In this document: one piece after another, positions 25,701 to 37,663 of the stretch | How positions within the stretch are numbered: position 1 is the stretch's first letter | Layout: the number at the start of each line of letters is the position of its first letter | The notes under the pieces: generated by a model | Seen by the model: the letters and a program-made list of their open reading frames with translations, nothing else | Database searches by the model: none | Told to the model about the DNA's origin: nothing | Origin: Woeseiaceae bacterium | GTDB lineage: Bacteria > Pseudomonadota > Gammaproteobacteria > Steroidobacterales > Woeseiaceae | DNA: 64,000 nt | Direction: 5' to 3' | Assembly (NCBI GenBank): GCA_030065915.1 | Contig: JASJCQ010000003.1 | Coordinates: 186,001 to 250,000 of the forward strand | Position numbers and translations under genes: made by a program

Positions 25701-26299
25701 TGCTCTCCCAGTTTGTCCCGGAGCGAATGCACCGCCCGGGAATAATGTGTCTTTACACTGCCCTGTGTACAGCCCATGGCGCTGGCGGTTCCCGCCACGT
25801 CCAGCCCCTCAAAGGTCCGGAGCATGAAGGCCTCGCGCTGTCGTGCGGGCAGTTCGCCAATCGCGTCCTCGAGTCCGCGCATCGCTTCGCCGGTCTCCGC
25901 GAGCTCCTCGGGCGTGCGCCCGGCGAGGTCCTCGGCCTGGGCAATCGGGTCGTAGCCCTCATCAGCGGCCTGCTGGCTGCGGCCGAACCAGCTCATGACC
26001 CGGTTGCGGACGGCCTGCCGCCGGCGAAAATCCCGAATTCCGTTCTGCAGAATCCGGTAGAACAGCGGGGTCCATTCGTTTTCCGGTTGCGACCCGTAGT
26101 TCTGCACCAGCTTGATCATCGCGACCTGCACGAGGTCCAGGGCCTCTTCCCGGTCGCGCACGGCGATTTCGGCGTAGCGCAGGGCGCGACGCTCGATATC
26201 CATAAGGAACCGATTTAGATCCTCAGATTCGCGCAGCGTCTTAACTCCCGTGTCGCGCTCGCTGCAAGATACCGCATATGCGGGGCTTATTGCTTCCAT
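25691..26299 (-). CDS. ECF-type RNA polymerase sigma factor
   Basis: A 202-residue sigma-70 family factor with regions 2 and 4. Region 2 covers about residues 30-95 (LRYAEIAVRDREEALDLVQV and WTPLFYRILQNGIRDFRRRQ), and region 4 about 140-195 (LPARQREAFMLRTFEGLDVA and MGCTQGSVKTHYSRAVHSLR). A variable linker of some 45 residues lies between. It would redirect polymerase to a small regulon, probably including this operon. ATG 26299 has GGGAG about ten bases upstream; an internal start near residue 19-25 is possible since family members often start there. It diverges from priA. Confidence 0.93.
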   Translation of the reverse strand: MEAISPAYAVSCSERDTGVKTLRESEDLNRFLMDIERRALRYAEIAVRDREEALDLVQVAMIKLVQNYGSQPENEWTPLFYRILQNGIRDFRRRQAVRNRVMSWFGRSQQAADEGYDPIAQAEDLAGRTPEELAETGEAMRGLEDAIGELPARQREAFMLRTFEGLDVAGTASAMGCTQGSVKTHYSRAVHSLRDKLGEHWQ

Positions 26300-26389
26300 G
26301 AACGCTTGACTCCCTGTCCCGGTTCTCTACCTTGTACTGTCCTAAACGCAGCGTCGACGAATCCGTTGACACCGTCGTCCGGATTTTTG

Positions 26390-28591
26390 ATGCCTCCTCC
26401 GCCGATACTACAAGTCGCTATCAACGTGCCCTTGTCGCGGCGCTTCGACTACCTGGCGCCCGCCGGACAGTCAGTGGCGATTGGGTCCCGGGTGCTGGTG
26501 CCTTTTGGCCGCCGCGACCAGGTAGGCCTGGTTCTCGGTCTTGCCGATCGCAGCGAGGTACCCGGCAACAAGCTGAAAGCCGCGAAGGCTGTTCTCGATC
26601 CGACGCCGTTATTGAGTAAAGAAGATCTTTGGCTGTGCCAGTTCTGCAGCGACTACTACCATCACCCGATCGGGGAAGTGGTTGCAGCGGCACTCCCCAA
26701 GCTCTTGAGGATGGGGAAGCCGGTCTACCCGGAAATGGACTTTCTGCGCGCCACAGAAGCTGCCGAGACGGCGATTGCGGGGCTTCGACGGGCGCCGAAG
26801 CAGGCGGAGCTTTTAACGGCACTCTTAGACGCCGGCGGCGACGGCCTGAGCGCCGAAACGCTTACGGAGCTGATGCCGGCATGGCGACGGGTCGCGAAAC
26901 CACTGATCGAGAAAGGTCTCGCCCGGCGCGAGCGGTATACGGCGGAGGATCGGCAGCCGGCGCGTGACCTGGAGGCAGTTGCAGGGCCCGCGTTGAATGA
27001 ACAGCAGCTCGACGCGGTCGCCGCGGTCCGTGCGGCGAAAGGCTTCGAGAGCTTTCTTATCAACGGGGTAACGGGCAGTGGCAAGACCGAGGTGTACCTG
27101 CACCTGATCGCCGATGTGCTGGACAGGGGCCAGCAGGTGCTGGTGCTCGTACCGGAGATCGGCCTGACGCCGCAACTCGTGAACCGTTTTCGGCGCCGGC
27201 TGGGGGTAGAGCCGGTCCTGATGCACTCCGCACTCAACGACAGTGAGCGCCTGGCCGGCTGGCGCATGGCGCGTAGCGGGGACGCGAAACTCATCGTTGG
27301 CACACGATCCGCCGTCTTTGTACCGCTCCAGCGGCCCGGCCTGATCATCGTCGATGAAGAACATGACGGTTCGTTGAAACAGCAGGAGGGCTTTCGCTAC
27401 TCCGCACGCGACCTCGCAATCGTGCGAGCCAGTCGCGCCGATATCCCGGTCGTCCTCGGTTCCGCGACGCCGACGCTGGAAATGCTCAAGCACTGTGCGG
27501 ACGGACGTTACAAGCGGCTGGACCTGGCGGTTCGCGCAGGCGGCGCCGAGCCTCCGTCCCTCAGACTGGTCGATCTGTCTCGAAGCCCGGGGCAGGACGG
27601 TCTGAGCGACGTGCTGCTATCTGCCGTCTCGCGGCACCTTGTGGAGGGCGGCCAGGTCCTGATGTTTCTGAACCGCCGCGGCTTCGCGCCGACGCTGATC
27701 TGCGGCGATTGCGGACACATCGCCGAGTGCCGCCGCTGCGACGCGCGTATGACGGTACACGCGAGGGAAGGCCTGCTTCGCTGCCATCACTGCGGCGCGT
27801 CCCGACCCATTGACCGTCAATGCAACGACTGCGGTGCTGAAGCGATGCGCGCACTGGGTGAAGGCACGCAGAAGCTCGAGGACATCCTGACCGCACAGTT
27901 TCCCGGGCGCGAGATTCGACGCATCGACAGCGACAGCGTGCAGCGCAAGGGCGCTATCGGCGAGGCGCTGGAGCGGGCCACCGCGGGCGACGCAGACATC
28001 CTGGTCGGCACGCAGATGCTGTCCAAGGGCCATCACTTTCCGAAACTGACGCTCGTCGGTGTTATCAATGCCGACCAGGGCTTGTTCGGCACCGATTTTC
28101 GCAGCAGTGAGCGTCTCGGCCAGTCCATCGTGCAGGTGGCCGGCCGGGCGGGCCGCGAGGAGCGGCGCGGCGAGGTGCTCATCCAGACGGCGTTTCCGGA
28201 GAACCCGTTCTGGGACCAGCTGCTCGACGGCGGCTACGACCGCATCGCGGCGGAGGCCATGCATGAGCGCGAGCAGGCCCACTGGCCGCCCTTCGCGCGG
28301 TTGGCGCTGATTCGCGCGTCGGCGCATCGACAATCCGACGCCCTTCGATTCCTTGAAGCGGCGAAGCGTCTCGCCGTGGAGGCCGCGGAGGAGCGCCTGC
28401 GGGTGCTCGGTCCGGTGGATGCGCCAATGGCGAAGCGCGCCGGGCGTTTCAGGGCCCAGCTGCTCTTGCAGGCCCATGACCGGCAGGCGCTGCACCACTG
28501 TCTCAGCCAGCTGCGCCTCAGACTCGAGGCTCATCCGGAGGCCCGTAAGGTGCGCTGGTCGATCGACGTCGACCCGGTCGAACTCCTGTAG
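26390..28591 (+). CDS. priA: Primosomal protein N' (replication restart helicase PriA)
   Basis: A 733-residue superfamily 2 helicase that reloads the replisome on stalled forks. ATG 26390 (MPPPPILQVAINVPLSRRFD) is preferred to an upstream ATG at 26306 that adds non-homologous sequence. The N-terminal 3'-DNA-binding domain is followed by Walker A GVTGSGKTEVY (Lys232), Walker B DEEH (Asp322), GSATPT, and the zinc-binding insert with eight cysteines in paired CxxC motifs (CGDCGHIAECRRC and CHHCGASRPIDRQCNDC). Motifs V and VI (ILVGTQMLSKGHHFPK and QVAGRAGREERRG) complete it. It is divergent from the ECF sigma gene with about 90 bases between starts and is followed by argS. Confidence 0.97.
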   Translation: MPPPPILQVAINVPLSRRFDYLAPAGQSVAIGSRVLVPFGRRDQVGLVLGLADRSEVPGNKLKAAKAVLDPTPLLSKEDLWLCQFCSDYYHHPIGEVVAAALPKLLRMGKPVYPEMDFLRATEAAETAIAGLRRAPKQAELLTALLDAGGDGLSAETLTELMPAWRRVAKPLIEKGLARRERYTAEDRQPARDLEAVAGPALNEQQLDAVAAVRAAKGFESFLINGVTGSGKTEVYLHLIADVLDRGQQVLVLVPEIGLTPQLVNRFRRRLGVEPVLMHSALNDSERLAGWRMARSGDAKLIVGTRSAVFVPLQRPGLIIVDEEHDGSLKQQEGFRYSARDLAIVRASRADIPVVLGSATPTLEMLKHCADGRYKRLDLAVRAGGAEPPSLRLVDLSRSPGQDGLSDVLLSAVSRHLVEGGQVLMFLNRRGFAPTLICGDCGHIAECRRCDARMTVHAREGLLRCHHCGASRPIDRQCNDCGAEAMRALGEGTQKLEDILTAQFPGREIRRIDSDSVQRKGAIGEALERATAGDADILVGTQMLSKGHHFPKLTLVGVINADQGLFGTDFRSSERLGQSIVQVAGRAGREERRGEVLIQTAFPENPFWDQLLDGGYDRIAAEAMHEREQAHWPPFARLALIRASAHRQSDALRFLEAAKRLAVEAAEERLRVLGPVDAPMAKRAGRFRAQLLLQAHDRQALHHCLSQLRLRLEAHPEARKVRWSIDVDPVELL

Positions 28592-28670
28592 GACTCAGGG
28601 GCCGGGAAACTTACGCCACGGCTTGAGAACTGCTGTAGACTTGCCGGCTCGAAATTTTCAGGCCCCGGGA

Positions 28671-30416
28671 ATGAAATCCACGATCGCAGATCTCCTGAGC
28701 AAGGCACTGGCTGACCTGCCGGAGCTCTCTGATGCACTGCACGGAATTGATATCGCTGCGACGATCGAACGCACGCGCGATGACAGCCACGGCGACTTCG
28801 CGTCGAACGTGGCCATGCGCCTTGCGAAACCCGCGCGGCGAAGCCCGAGGGACCTCGCCGGGCAGATCGTTGAGCACATTGGCGACAGCGATGAGCTCGA
28901 CAAGGTCGAGATTGCGGGGCCCGGCTTCATCAACTTTTACCTGGGCGCTTCGTCCTATCACAGCGAACTGAAGTCGATCCTGGCCCGCGGCGAAGACTAC
29001 GGACGCAAGCCGCCCACACCGTCACCGCGCGTTCACCTGGAGTTCGTTTCGGCAAACCCGACCGGCCCTCTGCACGTCGGCCACGGCCGTCACGCCGCCT
29101 TCGGCGCTACCGTTGGCAACCTGCTCGAATCGCAGGGGCTGCCCGTTCATCGCGAGTATTACGTGAACGATGCCGGGCGCCAGATGGACATTCTCGGCGT
29201 CAGCGTGTGCATCCGTTGGCTCGAACTAAAGGGCGCCGACGTGTCGTTCCCGGATGCCGGCTATCGCGGCGAGTACATTCGCGACATCGCAGCCTCGGTC
29301 AACACAACCGGCATCGAGGACGTGTCGGCTGAGGCGCTGATGGCGGGCCTGCCGGCCGACGCGCCCGACGGCGACAAGGAAGCTCACATTGAAGCGCTGA
29401 TCGACGCCGCTAAACGAGAATTCGGTGAGGATGGCTTCGACCGCATCCGGCAGCAGGCGTTAGAGAGCATCCGCGACGACATCGAGGACGACCTGGCCGA
29501 GTTCGGCGTCCACTACGATCGCTGGTTCTCCGAGCAGAGCCTGACGAAGACGGACCGCATCGACAAGGCGCTGGGCGTCCTGAAGGAACGGGGCATGCTG
29601 TACGAGAAGGACGGCGCGACCTGGTTTCGCGCGACGGACTTCGGCGATGAGAAGGACCGCGTCGTCGTCCGCGACAACGGCGTGAAAACTTACTTCGCCT
29701 CCGATATTGCCTACCACTTCGACAAACGCGAACGCGGCTTCGATCACCTGATCGACATTCTCGGGGCCGATCACCACGGCTACGTGTCGCGTGTAAAGGC
29801 CGGCCTTGCGGCGATGGGTTACGCCGGCGACGATCTCGAGGTCGAGCTCGTGCAATTCGTCGCGCTGTTCCGCGGCGGCGAGAAGATGCAGATGTCCACG
29901 CGATCGGGTGAGTTCGAAACGCTGAGGGACCTGCGCAACGAGGTGGGTAACGATGCCGCGCGCTTCTTCTACGTATCGCGGTCCAACGATCAGCACCTGG
30001 ACTTCGACCTCGATATCGCCAAGTCGGAATCGAGTGACAACCCGGTGTATTACATCCAGTACGCACACGCGCGTATCGCCCGTGTCTTCGGCAAGCTCAC
30101 CGAGGCCGGACACAGTTACGACGCGGGCAACGCCGCGCTGGAACGACTCGTCGAGCCGCAGGAGCGGGCGCTGATGAAACGACTCAGCCGCTACGCCGAG
30201 ATCCTCGAGACGGCAGCCAGGAATCGCGCGCCGCAGACACTGGTGCACTACCTGCGAGACCTGGCCAACGATTTCCACACGCTGTACAACGCGCATCAGT
30301 TTATCCTCGACGATGCATCGCTTCGCGACGCCCGCCTGTTATTGTGCAAGGCAACGAAGACCGTGATCGCCAACGGGCTGGACATACTCGGTGTTTCTGC
30401 ACCGGACAGGATGTAA
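28671..30416 (+). CDS. argS: Arginine--tRNA ligase
   Basis: A 581-residue class I aminoacyl-tRNA synthetase that charges tRNA-Arg. The start is ATG 28671 (MKSTIADLLSKAL); the open frame extends upstream into priA but without homology. The ArgRS N-terminal Add1 domain covers about residues 5-90 (GDFASNVAMRLAKPARR), the HIGH motif is HVGHG at residues 135-139 in NPTGPLHVGHGRHAAFG, and the C-terminal anticodon-binding DALR domain contains IQYAHARIARVFGKL. The KMSKS box is replaced by KMQMSTRSGE, as usual for this enzyme. Its TAA overlaps the start of the SPOR-domain gene (TAATG). Confidence 0.97.
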   Translation: MKSTIADLLSKALADLPELSDALHGIDIAATIERTRDDSHGDFASNVAMRLAKPARRSPRDLAGQIVEHIGDSDELDKVEIAGPGFINFYLGASSYHSELKSILARGEDYGRKPPTPSPRVHLEFVSANPTGPLHVGHGRHAAFGATVGNLLESQGLPVHREYYVNDAGRQMDILGVSVCIRWLELKGADVSFPDAGYRGEYIRDIAASVNTTGIEDVSAEALMAGLPADAPDGDKEAHIEALIDAAKREFGEDGFDRIRQQALESIRDDIEDDLAEFGVHYDRWFSEQSLTKTDRIDKALGVLKERGMLYEKDGATWFRATDFGDEKDRVVVRDNGVKTYFASDIAYHFDKRERGFDHLIDILGADHHGYVSRVKAGLAAMGYAGDDLEVELVQFVALFRGGEKMQMSTRSGEFETLRDLRNEVGNDAARFFYVSRSNDQHLDFDLDIAKSESSDNPVYYIQYAHARIARVFGKLTEAGHSYDAGNAALERLVEPQERALMKRLSRYAEILETAARNRAPQTLVHYLRDLANDFHTLYNAHQFILDDASLRDARLLLCKATKTVIANGLDILGVSAPDRM

Positions 30417-30982
30417 TGGCAAAGAGACGCGCGAAGAAGCGCCGCAAGACGCGCAAGGACGATCCCTACCCCGGATGGGTATGGATGGTCTTCGGGCTGG
30501 CGATCGGGTTATCGGTCGCCGCCGCCGTGTACTTCAGCGACAGCCCCGAACCGCGCGTGGCCATAACTACTGCAGCGCCCGTGCAGCCGCCGCCGGCGTT
30601 GGACGACAATGGCGAGACCGCGGAAATCCCACCCGAGACGGAACCTCGCTTCGACTTCTATGAGCTACTGAAGAAGATGGAAGTCGAGGTCGAGAATGCC
30701 GCGCCTTCTGTCGAGAGAGACAGAGCACCGCAGGCCGTCGTCGAGGAGGGCACCTACATACTCCAGGCCGGCTCATTCTCGCTAGAAGAAAATGCGGAGA
30801 GCCGACGTGCCGAGCTGGGATTTCAGGGCATCGAGTCGCGGATCATCGCCGCCAATGTGAATGGCCGAAAAATATACAAGGTCTATATCGGTCCGGTCAG
30901 TGACCTCGATCGACTCAACCTGCTTCGCAGCCAGCTTCGGGCCGCGGGTATCGACGTTCTTCGCATCACCGTCAGTGACTGA
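30416..30982 (+). CDS. SPOR domain protein (FtsN-like cell-division protein)
   Basis: A 188-residue bitopic membrane protein. A basic cytoplasmic start (AKRRAKKRRKTRKDD) precedes one membrane helix (WVWMVFGLAIGLSVAAAVYF, residues about 17-36). A proline- and glutamate-rich linker leads to a C-terminal SPOR domain (about 112-188: EEGTYILQAGSFSLEENAES, then KIYKVYIGPVSDLDRLNLLR). SPOR domains bind denuded peptidoglycan glycans at the division septum. The order argS then SPOR protein is the usual setting of FtsN-like proteins in gammaproteobacteria. The overlap TAATG with argS suggests coupled translation. Confidence 0.9.
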   Translation: MAKRRAKKRRKTRKDDPYPGWVWMVFGLAIGLSVAAAVYFSDSPEPRVAITTAAPVQPPPALDDNGETAEIPPETEPRFDFYELLKKMEVEVENAAPSVERDRAPQAVVEEGTYILQAGSFSLEENAESRRAELGFQGIESRIIAANVNGRKIYKVYIGPVSDLDRLNLLRSQLRAAGIDVLRITVSD

Positions 30983-30997
30983 CGCGACGTAAGCTGA

Positions 30998-32224
30998 ATG
31001 CGCTGCGGGCACAGAAACCCTATCCTGGTTTGCCGCGCGCCATGGCTTGCGGCGCTGGCGATGCTGGCTGCGTGCGCGCAGGCCCCGCAGGTCGTTGTCA
31101 TCGAGGAACCCGCCGAAGTGCCGCCGGTGGCGCCTGCCGAACCCGAACCTGCACCTCCACCGCCGCCGCCTGAGCCACCGCGGCCAAACATCACAATCGC
31201 ATCCGTCGGCGACATGATGATCGGCACCGACTTCCCCGAGAATCACCTGCCCGACGACGATGGCATCGGGTTCCTGGGCAACGTTCAGCCCTTCCTGTCA
31301 GCCGCCGATCTCGCGATCGGAAATCTCGAAGGCGTGCTGGTCGACGGCGGGGAACCAGCGAAGTCCTGCAAGAACCCGAAGGCATGCTACCTGTTCCGGT
31401 CGCCCACGCGATACGCAGGGCACTATCGAGCGGCGGGGTTCGACGTGTTGAGTCTCGCCAATAACCATGCAAGGGACTTTGGCGAGGAAGGCAGGACGTC
31501 GAGCATGCAGGCGCTGGATGCGCACGGCATATTTCATTCCGGTCGAGACGGCGAGTTCGCGAGCTTCGAGACGAAGGGCCTGAAGGTCGCGTTCCTTGCG
31601 TTCGCCGTGACGAAGAACTCAAACATGTTGCTGGACTACGAGCTTTCGGAGCAGCGCGTCCGTGAGCATGCCGCCAATCACGACATCGTCATTGTTTCCT
31701 TTCACGGCGGCGCCGAAGGCGAGAGCGCGCAGAATGTCCCGTTCGACGAGGAGACCTACTACGGGGAGCCGCGTGGCGACGTCGTCCTGTTCGCAAGACG
31801 CATGGTCGACGCGGGTGCAGACCTCGTCGTCGGTCACGGGCCCCATGTCATCAGGGCGATGGAACGATACAAGGACCGTCTGATTGCCTACAGCCTCGGC
31901 AACTTCGCGACCTACTACGGCATCAGCGTCGCCGGCATCAAGGGCGTCGCCCCGATTCTCGTTACACAGCTCGATCCTGACGGCCGATTTGTCGATGGCC
32001 GCATCATTTCAACGCGGCAGCTGCGACCGGCCGGGCCGACGCTGGACCCGACTCGGCACGCCCTGCGCCTGGTTCGTACGCTGACGGCCGAGGACTTCGG
32101 CGACTCAGGTTTGAGCTTCAACGAGGACGGGACGATATCGGCCGTCGAACGCGGACCGGTGCCGGAGCATGCGCCGGCGGAATCAGTCGTCGGCGGAGAT
32201 CGACTTGAAGTCGACGCCGAGTGA
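30998..32224 (+). CDS. CapA family protein (PGA_cap metallophosphatase-like), lipoprotein
   Basis: A 408-residue protein. The leader has a hydrophobic stretch ending in AACAQAP, probably a lipobox (AMLAAC), and a proline/glutamate linker (PAEPEPAPPPPPPEPPRP) before the domain. The CapA domain shows the calcineurin-like metal motifs: GDMMIG (residues about 70-75), NLEG, LANNHARDFGEEG, SFHGGAEG and GHGPHV. CapA-type proteins act in poly-gamma-glutamate export in bacilli, but most proteobacterial homologues have no known substrate. It follows the SPOR gene by 15 bases, which suggests co-transcription, and overlaps the convergent ntrX gene by 42 bases. Confidence 0.88.
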   Translation: MRCGHRNPILVCRAPWLAALAMLAACAQAPQVVVIEEPAEVPPVAPAEPEPAPPPPPPEPPRPNITIASVGDMMIGTDFPENHLPDDDGIGFLGNVQPFLSAADLAIGNLEGVLVDGGEPAKSCKNPKACYLFRSPTRYAGHYRAAGFDVLSLANNHARDFGEEGRTSSMQALDAHGIFHSGRDGEFASFETKGLKVAFLAFAVTKNSNMLLDYELSEQRVREHAANHDIVIVSFHGGAEGESAQNVPFDEETYYGEPRGDVVLFARRMVDAGADLVVGHGPHVIRAMERYKDRLIAYSLGNFATYYGISVAGIKGVAPILVTQLDPDGRFVDGRIISTRQLRPAGPTLDPTRHALRLVRTLTAEDFGDSGLSFNEDGTISAVERGPVPEHAPAESVVGGDRLEVDAE

Positions 32225-33546
32225 GCGAAGCTTGCGGTACAGGTGCGTTCGCTCCATGCCTACCCGCTTGGCGAGGCGGCCGACCTTACCCTCACACAAC
32301 ACCAGTTGCTGCTGCAGGTAGGCGCGTTCGAACTGCTCTCGCGCTTCACGCAGCGGCAGCGCCAGCAGGTCCTGCTTGACCAGCGGCTCTTCGTTCTTGA
32401 CGTTGTCGGCGATCTCGGTTTCGACTTCGGCGAGCGTGATGTCGTCGTCCGAACCGCTCATCAGCAACCGTCTGACCAGGCTCTTGAGCTCGCGGACGTT
32501 ATCCGGCCACGGGTAATTGCGAAGCCGATTCTGGGCGGCGACGTCGAAGCGCCGGAAGGTCAGCCCCTCGTTTTCGACGAGCTTGTCGACGTAGTAGGCC
32601 AGCAGTTCCGGCACATCCTCGGAGTAGTCCCTCAATGGCGGGACGCGCAGGCTGAGCGCGTTCAGGTGCGAGTGCAGGTCACGACGCAACTCACCGGAAT
32701 CGAGCTTGCGGTCAAGATCGTCACCCGCCGTCGCCAGCACCCTGGCATCGAATCGAACGGGCTTCTTGCCGCCCACCCGCGTAAACCGCCCCTCCTCGAG
32801 GGCGCCGAGCAACACTTTCTGCGCCTCGTCATTGAGGTCTGTGAGTTCATCGATAATCAGCGTGCCCTTGCCGGCTTTCTCGATGACGCCCGCATAGGTC
32901 GTGCCGTCCTGCTCGCTGCCGAGAAGTTGCTCTTCGGCGTTGCTTCGCGTGATGGACGCACCGGTCAAGACGACGACGGGCTCAGCCGCGCGTCGACTCA
33001 AGCCATGCATGTAGCGTGCGAACGCGCCGCGGCCCGTGCCCGGTTCGCCGCTGATCAGCACTGAAGAGTCCTGCAATGCAAACTGCTGCGCGCGTTCACG
33101 CAGGCTCTTCATCAGTTCGCTGCGACCGACGGGCGTCAGCAACGCCGGCAGCATTGTCCGGGATTTGCCCGCCTGTGACGCGACGGACTCAAGCGCTGAC
33201 TCCACGGTGCGCAGCAGCTTCGCCAGGGACAGCGGTTTCTCGACGAAATCGAAGGCGCCGAGCCGTGTGGCCTCCACCGCCGTATCCACGGTCCCGTGTC
33301 CGGACATGATGACGACCGGGCACTGCAACTCACCCGATTCGGACCACTCGCGAAGCAAGGTAATGCCGTCGGTATCGGGCATCCAGATATCCAGCAGGAT
33401 CAGGTCGAACTTGTCGGCTTCCCGGGCGCGGCGAGCTTCTTCGGCGTTCGCTGCAACGGTTACGCCGTAGCTCTCATCGCTGAGAATTTCGGAAATCAGG
33501 GCCCGAATATCGGCCTCATCGTCAACAACGAGTACGTGAGCATTGG

Positions 33547-33550
<4 letters not shown>
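32183..33550 (-). CDS. ntrX: NtrX-like response regulator with a degenerate AAA+ domain
   Basis: A 455-residue NtrC-family regulator. The receiver domain has the phosphorylation site Asp54 ([13 protein letters not shown]) and the KP pair at 105-106. The AAA+ domain is altered: the Walker A loop is GEPGTGRG (168-175), lacking the usual lysine, and the sigma-54 contact loop GAFTGA is absent, the region reading [11 protein letters not shown] (211-221). Walker B is LIIDEL. The C-terminus is a Fis-type helix-turn-helix ([20 protein letters not shown]). It may bind DNA and act without activating sigma-54. It overlaps ntrY by four bases (ATGA) and forms the usual ntrY-ntrX pair. Confidence 0.93.
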
Positions 33551-35805
<2,255 letters not shown>

Positions 35806-36361
35806 TGACTGCGCCAGAAGAACACGAACCTGAGCGATGGCGGGTACTGCTGCGTATTCAGCAGTGCACGCATGCGCAGTCGGTAGCGTTTGTCCGGTTC
35901 GAGCAGGGCATCGTCAATGATGGGTAATGCCTGCACTCGGCCGAGCGTGTTCAGGGCGGAGTAGAGAGTCGCGAAGGATTCCTGGTTACCGGTATTTACG
36001 TTGCGCACGATGTAACGCTGGCTCAGCGGCCTGTATTCGAGCTCGTAGCGAACCTTGAGCTCGGCATCGAGGCTGTCCGGCACCCAGCGGCGGGTACGAA
36101 TAACCTCGAGTTGCAGTTCGACCGTCAGCGGCACGCCGGCTTCAAGCGCCTGCAGCGCTTCGCTGGACAGCACGAGCTGAAGCCTTGCATCGAGCGTGTG
36201 AACACCGCTTAGCAACTCGGTCGCAGCCGAACGAACCTCGAAATAACCCTCGCGTTCGAGGTCCTGCTGCGCATAGGCCGCCGTGCTGATCAGCAGCACG
36301 ACGAGGCAGCCCCGGTACAACCGGCGAAGGGGTTCGATTCGAGGTTTCAGCATTTGACGGT

Positions 36362-37663
36362 TCAGGTAGCCTTCTTCAGGCACGCAAAATAGAAGCCATC
36401 CATGCCGTCCGTTCCCGGCAAGATCTGGTACCCCCGTGCCTGTCGCCGCATTACATCGCGGATGTTGTTATTTTGCAACAAGTCATTTTCGGTCGCGTCT
36501 GGCGTCGCATCCAGGAACGCCTCAACGATGCGCTCGTTCTCATCTTTGAAGACGGAACACGTCACGTACAACAGGCGCCCGCCCGGTTTCAGCGTCTGCC
36601 ACAGCGAATTCAAAAGCTTCATCTGTACCTCTGCCAGCGCCGCGATATCCGATTCGCGCCTGAGAAGCTTGATATCGGGATGTCGCCTTATCACACCACT
36701 CGCCGAACAGGGTGCGTCCAGCAAGATCGCGTCGAACGGCCGCCCGTCCCACCAGTCTTCCTTATTAGACGCGTCAGCGACCTTGATCGTTGCCTTGAGC
36801 CCCAGGCGGTCGAATGTCTCGCGAATCGCGCTGGCTCGCCGCGCATCGACGTCAATACAGGTCAGAGCGTCATCCGGGTCCGCAAGTTCCTTGAGATGTG
36901 CGCTCTTGCCGCCCGGCGCCGCACAGGCATCCAGCATTCGCGCAGCACCGTCGCCGCGGCACCAGGGTGCGGCGATCTGCGCGCCGCCGTCCTGCACGGA
37001 CACGAGACCGTCGGCAAACCCGGGCAGGCTGGTGACAGGGATCGGGGCCTCGAGGCGCAGCGCCTGCGGCAAAGCCGTGTGTTGCCGGTAATCGATACCG
37101 GCTTCGTCGAGCACTGCCTTGTACGCTGCGAGCGTCGTCTTGCCGGTATTCACGCGCAGCCACATCGGTGCCCGTTCGTCATTCGCGTCGAGGATCTGCC
37201 GCCAGTCATCTGGCCAGTCCGATTTGAGTCGTTCGACGATCCAGGTCGGATGATTGAAGCGCGCCTCCTGGCCTTCCGGCTCAAAACTCTCTCGCTGCGC
37301 TCGTCTCAGCACGGCGTTGACGAGACCGGCGAGGCGAGGCTTGCCCAGGACCCTGGCGGCCTCAACGGTTTCTGCGATCGCAGCATGATCCGGGACGCGC
37401 GTATCGCTCAATTGAAACAGGCCAACGTCGATTAGAGCCGCGATGACGCTGTCTCGCGATCGCATCGGGCGATCGAGCAGCTGCCGGCGACGGTCCTCGA
37501 GACGGAAATGCGTTCGCAGCGTGCCGTACGCGAGCATGCGAACGAATGAATCATCGTCGCTGTCGATGGACTCCAGCGCCGCATCCAGTGACCGGCCTCT
37601 GCTACGGACACTGTCGACGATCCTCGCCGCATTGGCCCGGGCCGATGCGCCTTTTCGGCTCAC
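36362..37663 (-). CDS. rsmB: 16S rRNA (cytosine(967)-C(5))-methyltransferase
   Basis: A 433-residue enzyme that methylates C967 of 16S rRNA. The N-terminal NusB-like RNA-binding domain covers about residues 5-140 (ANAARIVDSVRSRGRSLDAA), and the methyltransferase domain follows. SAM motif I is DACAAPGGKSAHLKEL. The two catalytic cysteines are in DAPCSASGVIRRHPDIK (motif IV) and in YVTCSVFKDENE (motif VI). Length matches the family. The gene overlaps fmt upstream by four bases, part of the def-fmt-rsmB unit. Confidence 0.96.
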   Translation of the reverse strand: MSRKGASARANAARIVDSVRSRGRSLDAALESIDSDDDSFVRMLAYGTLRTHFRLEDRRRQLLDRPMRSRDSVIAALIDVGLFQLSDTRVPDHAAIAETVEAARVLGKPRLAGLVNAVLRRAQRESFEPEGQEARFNHPTWIVERLKSDWPDDWRQILDANDERAPMWLRVNTGKTTLAAYKAVLDEAGIDYRQHTALPQALRLEAPIPVTSLPGFADGLVSVQDGGAQIAAPWCRGDGAARMLDACAAPGGKSAHLKELADPDDALTCIDVDARRASAIRETFDRLGLKATIKVADASNKEDWWDGRPFDAILLDAPCSASGVIRRHPDIKLLRRESDIAALAEVQMKLLNSLWQTLKPGGRLLYVTCSVFKDENERIVEAFLDATPDATENDLLQNNNIRDVMRRQARGYQILPGTDGMDGFYFACLKKAT

